Assembly (NCBI GenBank): GCA_027382625.1
Contig: JAJKFJ010025019.1
Span: 1-10,700, forward strand
From: Tetmemena sp. SeJ-2015
Taxonomy: Eukaryota; Ciliophora; Spirotrichea; Sporadotrichida; Oxytrichidae
DNA: 10,700 nt
Reading direction: 5' to 3'
In this document: one piece after another, positions 1-8,536 of the stretch
How positions within the stretch are numbered: the stretch's first letter is position 1
How the letters are laid out: each line of letters begins with the position of its first letter
Notes under the pieces: model-generated
What the model saw: the letters and a program-made list of their open reading frames with translations, nothing else
What the model was told of the DNA's origin: nothing
Databases searched by the model: none
Position numbers and translations under genes: made by a program

Positions 1-918
1 TACTCACAATAAAAGATGGAATCTGTGAAGATAAAGATGCCTAGGAACTCATTTTTAATTGAGCGAGAGAACTTCGATGATAAACAGTCCTCACTTACAA
101 TCTTATTTCCTATTAAGTGTATTTATATCTACTTAATTATAGTAGCAAGTAAAGCTTTAGCAAATTCATCTCCCCTTACTCTCTTTAAATTCTGAGGAAG
201 CAGGTCAATGCTAAGAATTTAGAAAATTGTATATATTAAAAAATATTTTTATGATTGAGTAAAATAAGGGCAGGAGCAGAAACTTCGCAGAGTCTGGCAT
301 CACATAGGTAAACAGTAATAACCTTGCTTAAATCTTCAATAAATATTTCACTCATGAAATTAAATTTATTGCTTTAATAAAGATTTTTAATATATTATAC
401 TCTCTAAATACAAAGACCTAGGAATCTAATAAAAAGGGTCAATCAGATTTAACATTACCAATCTCAGATATATATATATGTGTGTGTGTGTATTTTTGTT
501 AAGAGGCCGTTTCTGAAGCGATCAGAAGAAGTAATTCGAGATAGCGGCATTTCTCAATTATACCACCACCTCTAAAACTTCTGGTAAAGCAAGATCGAAA
601 AATATATCTAATTCTCCATATTGAGGTTCATTTATAATTAAAGACCTAAAGAATATGAAAAATAGCAATAGGTTCTAGAATTAAGGGGGCAGTGCTTCTA
701 CTATAAATTACGATAAGCTAGGCACGATACAGACTACAACTTAGCTCTCTAACTAGAATAACACAGAATTCTTCCAAACTAATCAAGGACTTAATCATTC
801 CATTTTTTATAAAAGGCACTGATAGCACACTTTCCCCAGCGGAGAGAGACAGCAACAGAATTTAACTTATAGACTCGAAGCACTAGAAATAAAATACTCT
901 ATCTTTAAATAAGATCAT
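1..918 (-). CDS. Uncharacterised alpha-helical (possibly ARM/HEAT-like) protein, multi-exon, 3' end beyond the left edge
   Basis: I do not recognise a specific family. The start I favour is the ATG at 918-916, preceded on this strand by an A-rich leader and an in-frame TGA at about 952. The first exon (918-712) reads MILFKDRVFYF... and continues with leucine-rich amphipathic stretches (SLISLEEFCVILVREL). A 37-nt intron (675-711) joins LYRAQLI to NLLLFFIFF, followed by NEPQYGELDIFFDLALPEV. A 17-nt intron (553-569) then joins LPEVLE to KCRYLELLLLIASETAS. Between about 525 and 360 the reading is unclear and holds a microsatellite. Two further good coding stretches follow: EDLSKVITVYLCDARLCEV at about 340-280, and GDEFAKALLATIIKQIQIHL at about 170-110, open to position 1. 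Alternating short helices suggest an alpha-solenoid, but this is inference. Divergent from the next gene. Confidence 0.55.
468..491. repeat. (TA)n/(TG)n compound microsatellite
   Basis: About six TA units run directly into six TG units on the plus strand. It lies inside the minus-strand gene, in the 360-525 stretch where I cannot fix the exon structure, so it is either intronic or encodes a short Tyr/Thr/His/Ile tract. Confidence 0.85.
553..569 (-). other. 17-nt GT-AG intron
   Basis: On the minus strand it reads GTGGTGGTATAATTGAG. Its removal joins two open frames (LPEVLE to KCRYLELLLL). Without it, one frame hits TGA at 524-522 and the other is poor protein upstream. Confidence 0.55.
675..711 (-). 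other. 37-nt GT-AG intron
   Basis: Donor GTAATT, acceptor TTCTAG on the minus strand. It links the first coding exon to the frame containing NEPQYGELDIFFD. Reading straight on would instead give an arginine/tryptophan-rich nonsense stretch through a TGA. Confidence 0.5.
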
Positions 919-1085
919 TTTTATTTTTTATTCTTCAGATTGGTATATTCAATGCTTATAATTTATTAATTGAAATAATTTCCTCATTTTGCTTTTGAAT
1001 TTATCGACTAAACATTTTATCGCTTACTATTTTATATCTTAGAGAGATTTATCCCAAAGTACAAATTCCTAGGCTTAATATCAAG
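919..1085. promoter_or_regulatory. Divergent intergenic region (shared promoter area)
   Basis: AT-rich spacer between the start of the minus-strand gene and the plus-strand gene. It holds T-runs around 917-931 and AT-rich stretches at 955-980. No motif can be named with confidence. Its role as a shared promoter follows only from the head-to-head layout. Confidence 0.4.
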
Positions 1086-4000
1086 ATGGCTCTTTTCGAA
1101 ATCTGGTGATGCAAGAAATAAACAAACGAATCCCTAAAAACATGACCACAAAGAACAACAAAAAATATGTGAAAAAGGAATCCTCAAATGAGTTTTCAAT
1201 GGCCAAAGACTTCTTCTCCGCTTATCCTCCCAAGCCTTCCCATTTAAAGTTATCATACATTATTTATGCTTCTTACTTTTTCTTCTCAATTCAAGCACTT
1301 AGAGAGTAATGCTTTATCGGAGGCGTCTGAGAGTATTATATAAGTCCTAAGCTTCAATGAAAACGAGTCCTTCGAATAAAAGCCACACTTATCCCTATTT
1401 AATAAAAACCAGAAGGGCTTAAATTAAAATACAGGAACTAAAAACGCTTTAAAATACATGAATAATGACTTTCAGAGTTTGGAGTTTACCGAATTCTTAG
1501 ATACTGAAATATAGGGTGAGGACTTATAAGTAGAAAACGAGCTGTAGCTGCAGAAGTTTCAGGAAATCGTGGATAAGTGCGAGCATTAAGACTAAGATAG
1601 AAAAGATAGCGATGATTATGGAGATGATGATGACGAGGGCTTAGAGTCCCTAGGCTTATATCCCATAAGGAAAGATTCGACTACAGGGTAGGAGTATATT
1701 GATTTCGATGGAAACCCTGATATGGTAGGACTCGTCCAGTTCAATGCAGATATATCAATTCAATAATTATTAGAATGAATGATCAATTTCTCAGAGTGAG
1801 TTTATGTGCCATCTCGCTCTGAACATATTTGAGACATATAATGTCTTTGATCAAATTAGGAGCAAAGGTTTTGTGGACACAAATACCATAGCAGATATAA
1901 AGTTTAAGTCCTCAGTCATTGAACAACTTATTCGGCATTTTTATTTTCTTAACGATAAGACACAGTTGGCAGGAGGCTAGATGAAATTGAGAATGCCTTA
2001 ACTAAGCTTAGCTGGCTATAAAAGTAGAATATAGACTTTGATGAGGACATGGAAATAGTTTTCCAAAAGATGGATTGGTGAACTCCGCAAAGTTTTAGAC
2101 ACATTATAGACTAATTTTAGTTGTTATCTAATATACTTTTCTTATTATTCATCGCTAAATCTCTAAAAGGAGAATAAATCCATTTACAAGAGACAATTAA
2201 ACTATCAGTTTTATCATAAAATGGAATACGGCGTCTCACCAGCTTCTTAAACTTAATTCAATTCGACTAAGAGTGCAACTCTCAATTCTATTTCAACCAA
2301 ATCTAGAGCTTCAGTAGATAGATTGCCAAATGCAGCCAACTCCACGAATCAAATCTGGTACAACTAGGACAGAGGGAACTACTGCTTGATTGATGGAGCT
2401 GGCAAGCGAGTGAAGTGCAATCAGAGGGGACAGTTGCTCCCCAAATTTAATCCACAGCTAACTGGTTATGCGAGTTTTAACAAGAGAAATGAGGTCTTAA
2501 TATAATCCACTAAAAATGAAGGAGGTGATGAATTAGGTCTATCTACAGATAAGAGTCTCAAATTGTGTATGCATATTATTTTCTATAATTCCTTCACGAA
2601 CCTCCAAAGAAATCTTACCTTCCATCTTTGGCCAAGTTTGAGGGTTATGTCTAATTCAGATGCCCCGTCATCAAGCCCCAAATCTAGAAATCTGCCTCTG
2701 AAACACCATAAGCAGTTTATAAGAACGATGCCTCAGAGGAATAGACTTTTCCTTTGGCTTTATCTGCGAAGAAGTCTAGTAAAAAGGCCTTTAGGGGTCA
2801 AAGATAGAGCCAAATTTTTGAAACTTTGCCAACCATAGTTGATAACCCCTCCATGGAAGGGTTAATTGATTAAAGTAGGGTTTTTGATGGCTAAAATGAA
2901 ACTATGTAATCTGACGCTCTCCAGGAATCAACCTATCAAAACCTAAATAGACAAGAGAATAACAATCGAGTTAAAATTTTAATAAATTATAATCAAACTG
3001 TGAACAGCTCACACAGCAATTAGAGACCTGCTTAAATAAGATCTTATAGTCAAAATAAAGGACAAAGCAAGAAGATAATGCTCAACAAGAGGAATTCATC
3101 TGAACTTTACAGGTCCTATAAGAACAAGCCTGCATCTAAAGCAATTTAAATGTCACTTTTTTTAAAAGCTACTGAGTATTTTCATTAGAATAGAAATCAC
3201 AAGATGCAAACTGAGAGCGTTAACTAGCTTCTAAATCAGTATGGCTCATATCTCTCCAAATCTTTATACAAGTTTGAAGATAGAAAACAGAGCAATACCT
3301 CTCCAAGGATAGATCCACAAACTCAAAGATTAATATTTTAAGTCGCATGAGTGTGTAAAGCATTAGAGATTCAGCATTAAGTCTACTTCAGAAAGAGAAA
3401 AACAGAGTAGGCATGAAAAATCCATTGAAGATAGCAGAGCTATCCTTGAATATAATAAGTTATCAATAGTCTTAAGATGAGCTCAGAGAGCCTCCAATGA
3501 AATTAAACTTCTCGAAAGATAGAAGATCTAGCCCAAAACATCAAGGAAATTAATATCACGACTCTTAGTAATAGCCAAACTTCAGAGATCCCTCTGGGAA
3601 TAGATCTTTAAGTTAGATAAATAAGTCTCCGGACTCAAGACTCTACAATTCCATTAGCCAGTCTAACATTGGGAATACTCTTCCAACTCAAAATAGTCTG
3701 TTATTTGGGACTTTAAAGCCTCAAGATTCTCAGTTCTTCACTGGCCTCTCATCTGTTTAGAACTATGGTCATAGAGATTAATCTATGAAATCTTTCCAAT
3801 CAAATGAGCGATACCAAGCAAATACTAGCAGCTTGAGATTCAAAAGCTACACAGATCTGAAGCAGGAGCAGGTTATTTCACAAACTATAAACGACTACAA
3901 GCAGCTCAAGATGAGAGACAAAGATAAGATTGGTACCTTCCTCATGTCTTCTCCTAGATATGAGTTCTAGTAAGAAGTCAACCTTGAAAATTAGAACATC

Positions 4001-4486
4001 TTAACACGTGAGGAAGATGACCTCCAAGGTTAAACTTTCTCGCTTGAGGGCCCTTTACATTCTTTGAATGGGGTTGGTGCTTACAATAACCGCGATGAGA
4101 GCATCTATGGAGGTGGGAAATCCATCTCCCCAAGGTTGAAATCACTGCAGGATTTCGCATCACCTTTTAAACTTTCAAGTTTGCCTGACCCTAAGGAGCA
4201 AGAGAAAAAGAAGTTAGCTGAGTTGAGAGAGCAGAAGAGATAAACTTCTGGATTATTTAGAGAATCAGTTTAGGAAATAAATGATCCAGGACAGAATTGG
4301 GTAAAGGATAGGAACATTTTACTGAAGAGCAATCCACACGCTATGATGATACTCAAGAAGCAGGAAGATTTCGAAAATAAGAAGGCTCATAAGAAAAAGC
4401 ATCAGAAGAAGCTGTAAGCTATGGCTTTGGATTAGGATGTGAAGATCCTTGAAAAGAAGATTTATAAAGCATTTATCAAATACTGA
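1086..4486 (+). CDS. Large hydrophilic low-complexity protein, about 1077 aa after splicing
   Basis: Family not recognised. The model uses TAA/TAG = Gln and ends at TGA 4484-4486. The start is uncertain: ATG 1086 is in frame with the rest but reads through a TGA at 1107; ATG 1109 opens a better-looking N-terminus (MQEINKRIPKNM...) that would need an extra intron near 1249-1306. An acidic run, DDYGDDDDEGLE, lies at about 1612-1650. Proposed introns are 1734-1749, 1902-1972, 2314-2335 (or 2273-2306), 2537-2553 and 3239-3279 (or 3219-3283); with them the coding length is 3234 nt, a multiple of three. In-frame TGA codons at 1780 and 2079 would be Trp. The middle and C-terminal parts (2560-4300) are rich in Ser, Asn, Gln and Lys and look disordered. 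The last about 60 residues are basic and heptad-like (MMILKKQEDFENKKAHKKK), suggesting a coiled coil. A structural or cytoskeletal role is possible but unproven. Confidence 0.7.
1734..1749 (+). other. 16-nt GT-AG intron
   Basis: Sequence GTCCAGTTCAATGCAG. Removing it moves the frame from ...GNPDMVGL to ...NEWSISQSEFMCHLALNIFE. The unspliced frame meets TGA at 1776 and the downstream frame also contains a TGA (1780), read here as Trp. A single-base sequencing error cannot repair both. An alternative is a 70-nt intron, 1725-1794. Confidence 0.55.
1902..1972 (+). other. Probable intron of about 65-74 nt
   Basis: Donor GTTTAAG, pyrimidine-rich interior, acceptor TTGGCAG. It links ADIK to RLDEIENALTKLSWLQKQ, the clearly coding frame downstream. 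The donor at 1908 or the acceptor at 1975 give the same frame. The interior is itself open in the upstream frame, so the boundary is tentative. Confidence 0.4.
2314..2335 (+). other. Tentative 22-nt intron (alternative 2273-2306, 34 nt)
   Basis: A frame change is needed between the exon encoding SFRHIIDQFQLLSNILFLL and the exon encoding NQDRGNYCLIDGAGKRVKC. Two GT-AG segments of the right length class (22 and 34 nt) fit. Both frames are open across this stretch, so I cannot choose. Confidence 0.3.
2537..2553 (+). other. 17-nt GT-AG intron
   Basis: Sequence GTCTATCTACAGATAAG. It joins NEGGDEL to ESQIVYAYYFLQFLHEPPKK. Downstream of it the new frame is strongly coding for several hundred bases. 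Confidence 0.6.
3239..3279 (+). other. Probable 41-nt intron (alternative 3219-3283, 65 nt)
   Basis: Donor GTATGG, acceptor TTTGAAG. It joins the frame of KATEYFHQNRNHKM to that of YLSKDRSTNSKINILSRM. The longer alternative starts at GTTAAC and ends at GATAG. Either restores one open frame to the stop at 4484. Confidence 0.4.
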
Positions 4487-4599
4487 GTATCAATAAATGG
4501 TGGGAGAGTCCTTAATAAATTAAGTGATAGAATGCATGCTATTATGTTTATTTGGTTTGAGTGTTTTAATTTAAAATTTGATTAAAATATTAAAATAAA
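4487..4599. other. Tandem intergenic spacer
   Basis: 113 bp between the stop of one plus-strand gene and the ATG of the next. An AATAAA hexamer lies at 4492-4497, just after the stop, and could be a polyadenylation signal, though AT-richness makes chance occurrence likely. The last 45 bases are strongly A/T-rich, as expected of a ciliate 5' leader. Confidence 0.4.
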
Positions 4600-6006
4600 A
4601 TGGGAGGAACTTGCTGCACCACAAGAGATAAAAATAACATAGATGGATCCTCGAATGGCGGCACTAGCAGTGGCGGTCTAAATGAAATTTAGAGATCTAT
4701 TGCTCATATCAACAGTTATCTTGAAAAGAGTAATGATCACTCCTTCTTTCCTCCTCTCACCTTAAACTTAATATGATAATTCTCTTTATAGATAGAGAAG
4801 CAAAGATCTTGGCGCTCTGCTATTCGAAGGATCAACTTGAAAACTTCAAGACAATTTTGTCCCAGATAATGACAATCATTAAAACTAAAACTCAGCAAAT
4901 ATTTGTGCCTATATCCGTCTAGAATAGTCCATTCAACCCTGAGCATGAGATGCTCATAATTATGAGCTCAATTGAAAAACTGGACAAGTTTAGCATAGAC
5001 AGAGAGGAGACTCTGGACGAGACAAGACTTTCCAAGTAGTTCGTGATCAAGCCATTTTAATTCATGGACAGCGATCCTACGAACAGAGCTAACCAACTCA
5101 AGTGTAATTCATTTGTTAAGAGCATTATGTATTTTTTTAATCAAGAATGATCTCTTGTAAAATTGATACTCTCTTTGCTAATATTTCTTGTAGAAACTTC
5201 TACAAAAACGAAGGGTACATGATTGTAGGTGGTATTTAAGATCCAGGCAAGGTGAATAAAGTGCAACTACTCTTCTACAAGACTGATTAAAATAGGATAG
5301 GGAGCTAGGGAGTAAACGCTAACTATGATATATAGGTAAAATCAGCTCCAGAAAGCACTGACTCTTAGAGCTTCGATCAAATATCAATCAAATATATTTC
5401 CAAAAATAAATCTAATCAGTATTTGAAAATTTAAATTTCTTGTTTGATTATGGAATAATAAACTCAGCTATTATGGAAAATCTGCAGCTCAGGACGGTTC
5501 TCTCTTTCGAGGATACCTACTCAAGATTCCATTTCGTGGTCCTTTAAACTACCTAAGCAGACAGACTCTATACGATTAGTAACTTCCCAAGAAAGATCTG
5601 TGATGAAAATCAGACTCTGAGAGATTCCATGAACGGCCTCACGAGCAGCAATCCTTCTTTCTCTTCGAATGCAATTCAAGCAAAGAGCACTAGCAGCGTG
5701 TACATGAACAGTATTCAGATGGATCCATATACTATCAGGTAGAATTTTTCAGAGCAACTTAGTAAGCACTTCGATGGAATGGAGAGGAAACTCCAGAGTT
5801 CGATCGTAGAGTTAATTATAAATACGAGTTACAGAGACTCCTATATCATCTCTGCCATGTGAGTTATTTAAGTTTAATATTCTTAAGAAATTAAATCGAA
5901 GAAGATCAAGTATAACTTCTTTAAATTCACATATGCTTTTTAAGTTTACAAAGTTTGGGCTTCTTGCGAATATAGCCAAGTCAGTCAATAGTAAATGATC
6001 TTTTGA
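4600..6006 (+). CDS. Putatively N-myristoylated protein of about 433 aa, family unknown
   Basis: The ATG at 4600 begins MGGTCCTTRDKN. Gly2 followed by Cys5/Cys6 is the classic arrangement for N-myristoylation plus palmitoylation, so membrane attachment at the cytosolic face is likely. Four exons (4600-4729, 4792-5128, 5146-5441, 5468-6006) sum to 1302 nt, exactly 434 codons. They read as one frame once TAA/TAG are Gln and the TGA at 5860-5862 is Trp (YIISAM-W-VIQVQYSQEIK). The final TGA at 6004-6006 is the stop. After a Gly/Ser-rich linker the protein alternates hydrophobic and charged stretches (KILALCYSKDQLENFKTIL; NEGYMIVGGIQDPGKV; TVLSFEDTYSRFHFVVLQ). A Ser/Asn-rich insert sits near 5640-5710 and a Lys-rich tail near 5900. 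No enzyme motif was found. Convergent with the LRR gene, 54 bp apart. Confidence 0.75.
4730..4791 (+). other. 62-nt GT-AG intron
   Basis: Donor GTAATG, a strong pyrimidine tract in the first half, acceptor CTTTATAG. It joins HINSYLEK to NREAKILALCYSKDQ. Without it the frame stops at a TGA near 4774. A 14-nt GT-AG segment just upstream would give the same frame but is less likely. Confidence 0.55.
5129..5145 (+). other. 17-nt GT-AG intron
   Basis: Sequence GTATTTTTTTAATCAAG. It joins CNSFVKSI to IMISCKIDTLFANISCRNF. Unspliced, the frame meets TGA at 5148. Confidence 0.65.
5442..5467 (+). other. 26-nt GT-AG intron
   Basis: Donor GTTTGA, acceptor AACTCAG. It joins SNQYLKIQIS to SIMENLQLRTVLSFEDTY and makes the gene's total coding length a multiple of three. 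Confidence 0.55.
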
Positions 6007-6060
6007 GTGTATTCATTAGCTCTCTGTGTTCTCTCACACATCTCTATATGCTGTTCGACA
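6007..6060. other. Convergent intergenic spacer
   Basis: 54 bp between two convergent TGA stops. No hairpin or canonical polyadenylation hexamer stands out. The 3' UTRs of the two genes must be very short or overlap. Confidence 0.45.
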
Positions 6061-8501
6061 TCACAGTTGCCTGCAACATTTATTGCCCTCAACTAAGGAT
6101 TAAAAGAACTAAAAATAATAAACTTTAACATTCACTTTAAGATTCGATGATATAAGTTCTCTGATTCTTCTGAGGCCAGTTCTCCTAATTTTATTAGAAC
6201 TCAAGTCTAAGTGTTGTAGAGTTTTATTGCTGGTAAAATAGACTTGCATTTCCTTGATGGCCTTATCATCTAAGATGTTTTCAGCAAAGTCTAGGTGCTT
6301 CACTCGAAGTGGGTTGCTAAGTTTGAAGTTTAATCTAACTGCCCACCTTGCATCTATTTGATTCTTGCGGACAGAGAGTTTCTTCAAAACCATATCTTCT
6401 CTTTCGGGATCGTTGAATGCAATCCAAAGGTAAAAAATAGGAGAATAAAATGAAACTATGTCAAGCCAGTGCATTTGATTTCGCAATTATCAAGCTCCAA
6501 AAGAAATATAAAATTTTCATGTATCCAAGGTTGATATCTTATTAAGCACTGTGCAGATTTTGTTAAGAATTTTGCAACCCTTTATTCCGACCTAGTTGTC
6601 TGAAAGATTCAGACTTTGGATCTATAGTCTTTATTTCAAAACTTCTTCTAAGATCAGCTGAGTGTGCTTTTACTTTAGCCCTGCCCCCTTTAAGTTCAAG
6701 TTAAAGGTTTTCTCTAAGATATTACTAGGATTGAAACCTCTGAGGATCTTAAATTTTTACCTTTAAACTTTCTGGCATGAAAGGTCAGTATTTTTTAAAA
6801 AATTATAATTAAAATTGCGAGGCAAGAACTTGGGTGTTAACTCAGCTCTCTCTGGAAATTCATCATCGTCTTTTACATTTTCATCTCCACTTTGTCTTGA
6901 TATCTGAAAGATCTTCCTTATTTTGATTTTGTTGTGTGCAAGATTAAGTACTTCCAGTTGTAAGTGGCTCAATTTATTCATAATTTTGGAGGTGAAATTA
7001 TTCTTTTCTAAGATTATTGTGAGAAAACCTCCCTTTTTATAAAAATTCGAAATTTATCTTTGATAAAATAGAGATGCAAGCATCATATTACTAGAATTGA
7101 TCTTTAGAAAGAAATCATTTGCATCTTTGTTTTCAAGGTTATTGCCTGAAAGATCAAAATAAACTAAAAATAAATCCCAAGATCGAGTAGCTTCAGCTTT
7201 GAAAGATAGTTTACTCGATTTCCAAAAGTATCTAGGATATTTTTATCAAGTTTAGTTTATGCTAAATTTAGATGCTCTATTATTGACTGTGGCCGATCGT
7301 CAGTTCTTACCTCTGCTAACTCTATCTCATCCTGTTTAATATCTAGAAAGAGATCTGTATTCTGAGAGAGATTTATCATCTGGCAGCTTTAGAACATGTG
7401 ATATAGCTCCTACATGTCTTAAAGTTTGATGTTATTGTCTTTTAGGTTTACAATTTTGAATCTACGTTTATCTTGCTCTATTAGTTGCACTAACCAGTCA
7501 ATAACGCCAATTTAAGCGTTATTTATGGAAAAGGAATCTAACCTAGAGGCTATTTAGAAGATCATTTTCACGTCCAGGCTTCCTAAGTTCATATTCTAAA
7601 GGATCATTTCCCTTAAGTTTATGAACTTGCATACGAAGTCTTTGAAAATCAAAGTAGAGAGTTCTTCCTTAAGCTCTATTGAAGTTTAAGAGTGGTGACT
7701 TAGAGTTAAAGATCGGATTTAGTTTAAAAGAGAAGAAGAAAATATGCAAACTTTGTTTGTCATCCTCTCCTCGTCTTTGATATTTTCAAGTAGAAGTTTC
7801 AGCTGGCTTTCTTCGAGTCTGAACATATTCTTCTCCTCCTTCTTAAAACTCTATTCAATCTATCCAATTTCTGAACTTTCATCCTGGATGAATCTTATTC
7901 CGAGCTCCGTCAATTTCTCATTCTCATCTAACTTATCGATCACCAAGTGAACTAAGTTATCATAAAATTGTGTGAAGTAGAAAACTTAATTTAATGCTAT
8001 TTATATTATCTTTCTCAATCTTCTGATGCTTGTGTAGATGCTGTGAGCTTATTTCAAACAGCTGAGTGAAATCTATGGCCTTGCAGACTCTGAGTTGGCT
8101 CTATCTTACTAGAGACTCCTAGTCTCGGAATGTCAAAAATTTAAGATTCCTTTTCTTGGTGAACTTGACTCTCTCCAGAAAATCCAAATCCAGGTTATCA
8201 AAAGTGCGAGTGAGGTCAACTGCTCTTTAGTCTATGAACTGTATGCTCAGGTGTCTGTGGGTATTAAGCAAAGTATCTAATCGGTTATACAGTCGAAGCT
8301 TATCAGTGCAGTTATATTGGAGAGCATTAAATTTAAATTTAATAATTTAAAATCTTCTATTTTTGGAGAACTAGATCCTTAAAAGCATGGGCTTGTTCAA
8401 TAAACTCATGATGAGAAATTATAAGCCCTTTAATTTAATAGTGAATTTAGCTTTCAGAAGTTCTTCTATGCATTCGAATTCCTTTTCATAGATTTTTACA
8501 T
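6061..8501 (-). CDS. Leucine-rich-repeat (ribonuclease-inhibitor-like) protein, about 800 aa
   Basis: Many LRR signatures of LxLxxNxL type recur about every 28 residues or in multiples of that: HLDLSSNKI, KHLDFAENIL, SLNLSDNQV, VLNLAHNKI, YFDLSGNNL, HLNLAQTKL, IVNLKDNNI, MINLSQNTD. Longer helical segments between them are as in the RNI-like class. Such proteins are protein-interaction scaffolds; no catalytic domain is visible. A charged non-LRR insert (DENVKDDDEFPERAELT) lies near 6870. The protein ends ...EGNKCCRQL at TGA 6063-6061. TGA codons at 6519-6517 and 6492-6490 lie inside one continuous LRR frame and must be sense. A 34-nt intron is at 7952-7985. Two breaks are unresolved: near 7150-7205, and at the start, where ATG 8501-8499 is one base out of frame with the coding stretch YEKEFECIEELLKAKF. 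ATG 8409 is an in-frame alternative start but would drop that stretch. Confidence 0.8.
7952..7985 (-). other. 34-nt GT-AG intron
   Basis: Minus strand donor GTTTTC, acceptor AACTTAG, with TGATAAC ahead of it resembling a branch site. It joins KIEKDNINSIKL to IHLVIDKLDENEK. Without it the upstream frame reaches TGA near 7961. Confidence 0.55.
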
Positions 8502-8536
8502 CTCAAAAAATAGTAATCGTTATATTCTATTAAGAA
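8502..8536. promoter_or_regulatory. Very short head-to-head intergenic region
   Basis: Only about 35 AT-rich bases separate the ATG of the minus-strand LRR gene from the ATG of the plus-strand gene. If both starts are right, promoter elements must overlap transcribed sequence or be shared. No motif is identifiable. Confidence 0.4.

Noticed and set aside
480..720. tRNA or other structured RNA gene
   Set aside because: GC-richer patches such as GGCCGTTTCTGAAGC and a TTCGA-like string prompted a look, but no cloverleaf could be folded and the patches fall in minus-strand exons.
1106..1309. Short standard-code ORFs as separate genes (also at 2563-2838, 3785-3970, 6109-6486, 6763-6981 and 8537-8779)
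   Set aside because: They are fragments of much longer genes, cut where TAA, TAG or TGA act as sense codons or where introns fall. The stretch at 1106-1309 may also be an alternative N-terminal exon of the large gene.
1960..5460. Pervasive one-base deletions, or programmed -1 frameshifting, as the cause of the frame jumps
   Set aside because: I first read most jumps as missing bases. GT-AG introns of repeated lengths explain nearly all of them, close whole genes to multiples of three, and also explain jumps that a single indel cannot repair (1776-1782). Two jumps in the LRR gene remain possible indels.
7744..7950. Plus-strand Ser/Phe-rich open frame (also the minus-strand frames at 3978-4163 and 4737-4946)
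   Set aside because: They are antisense shadows of the LRR gene, the large gene and the MGGTCC gene respectively.
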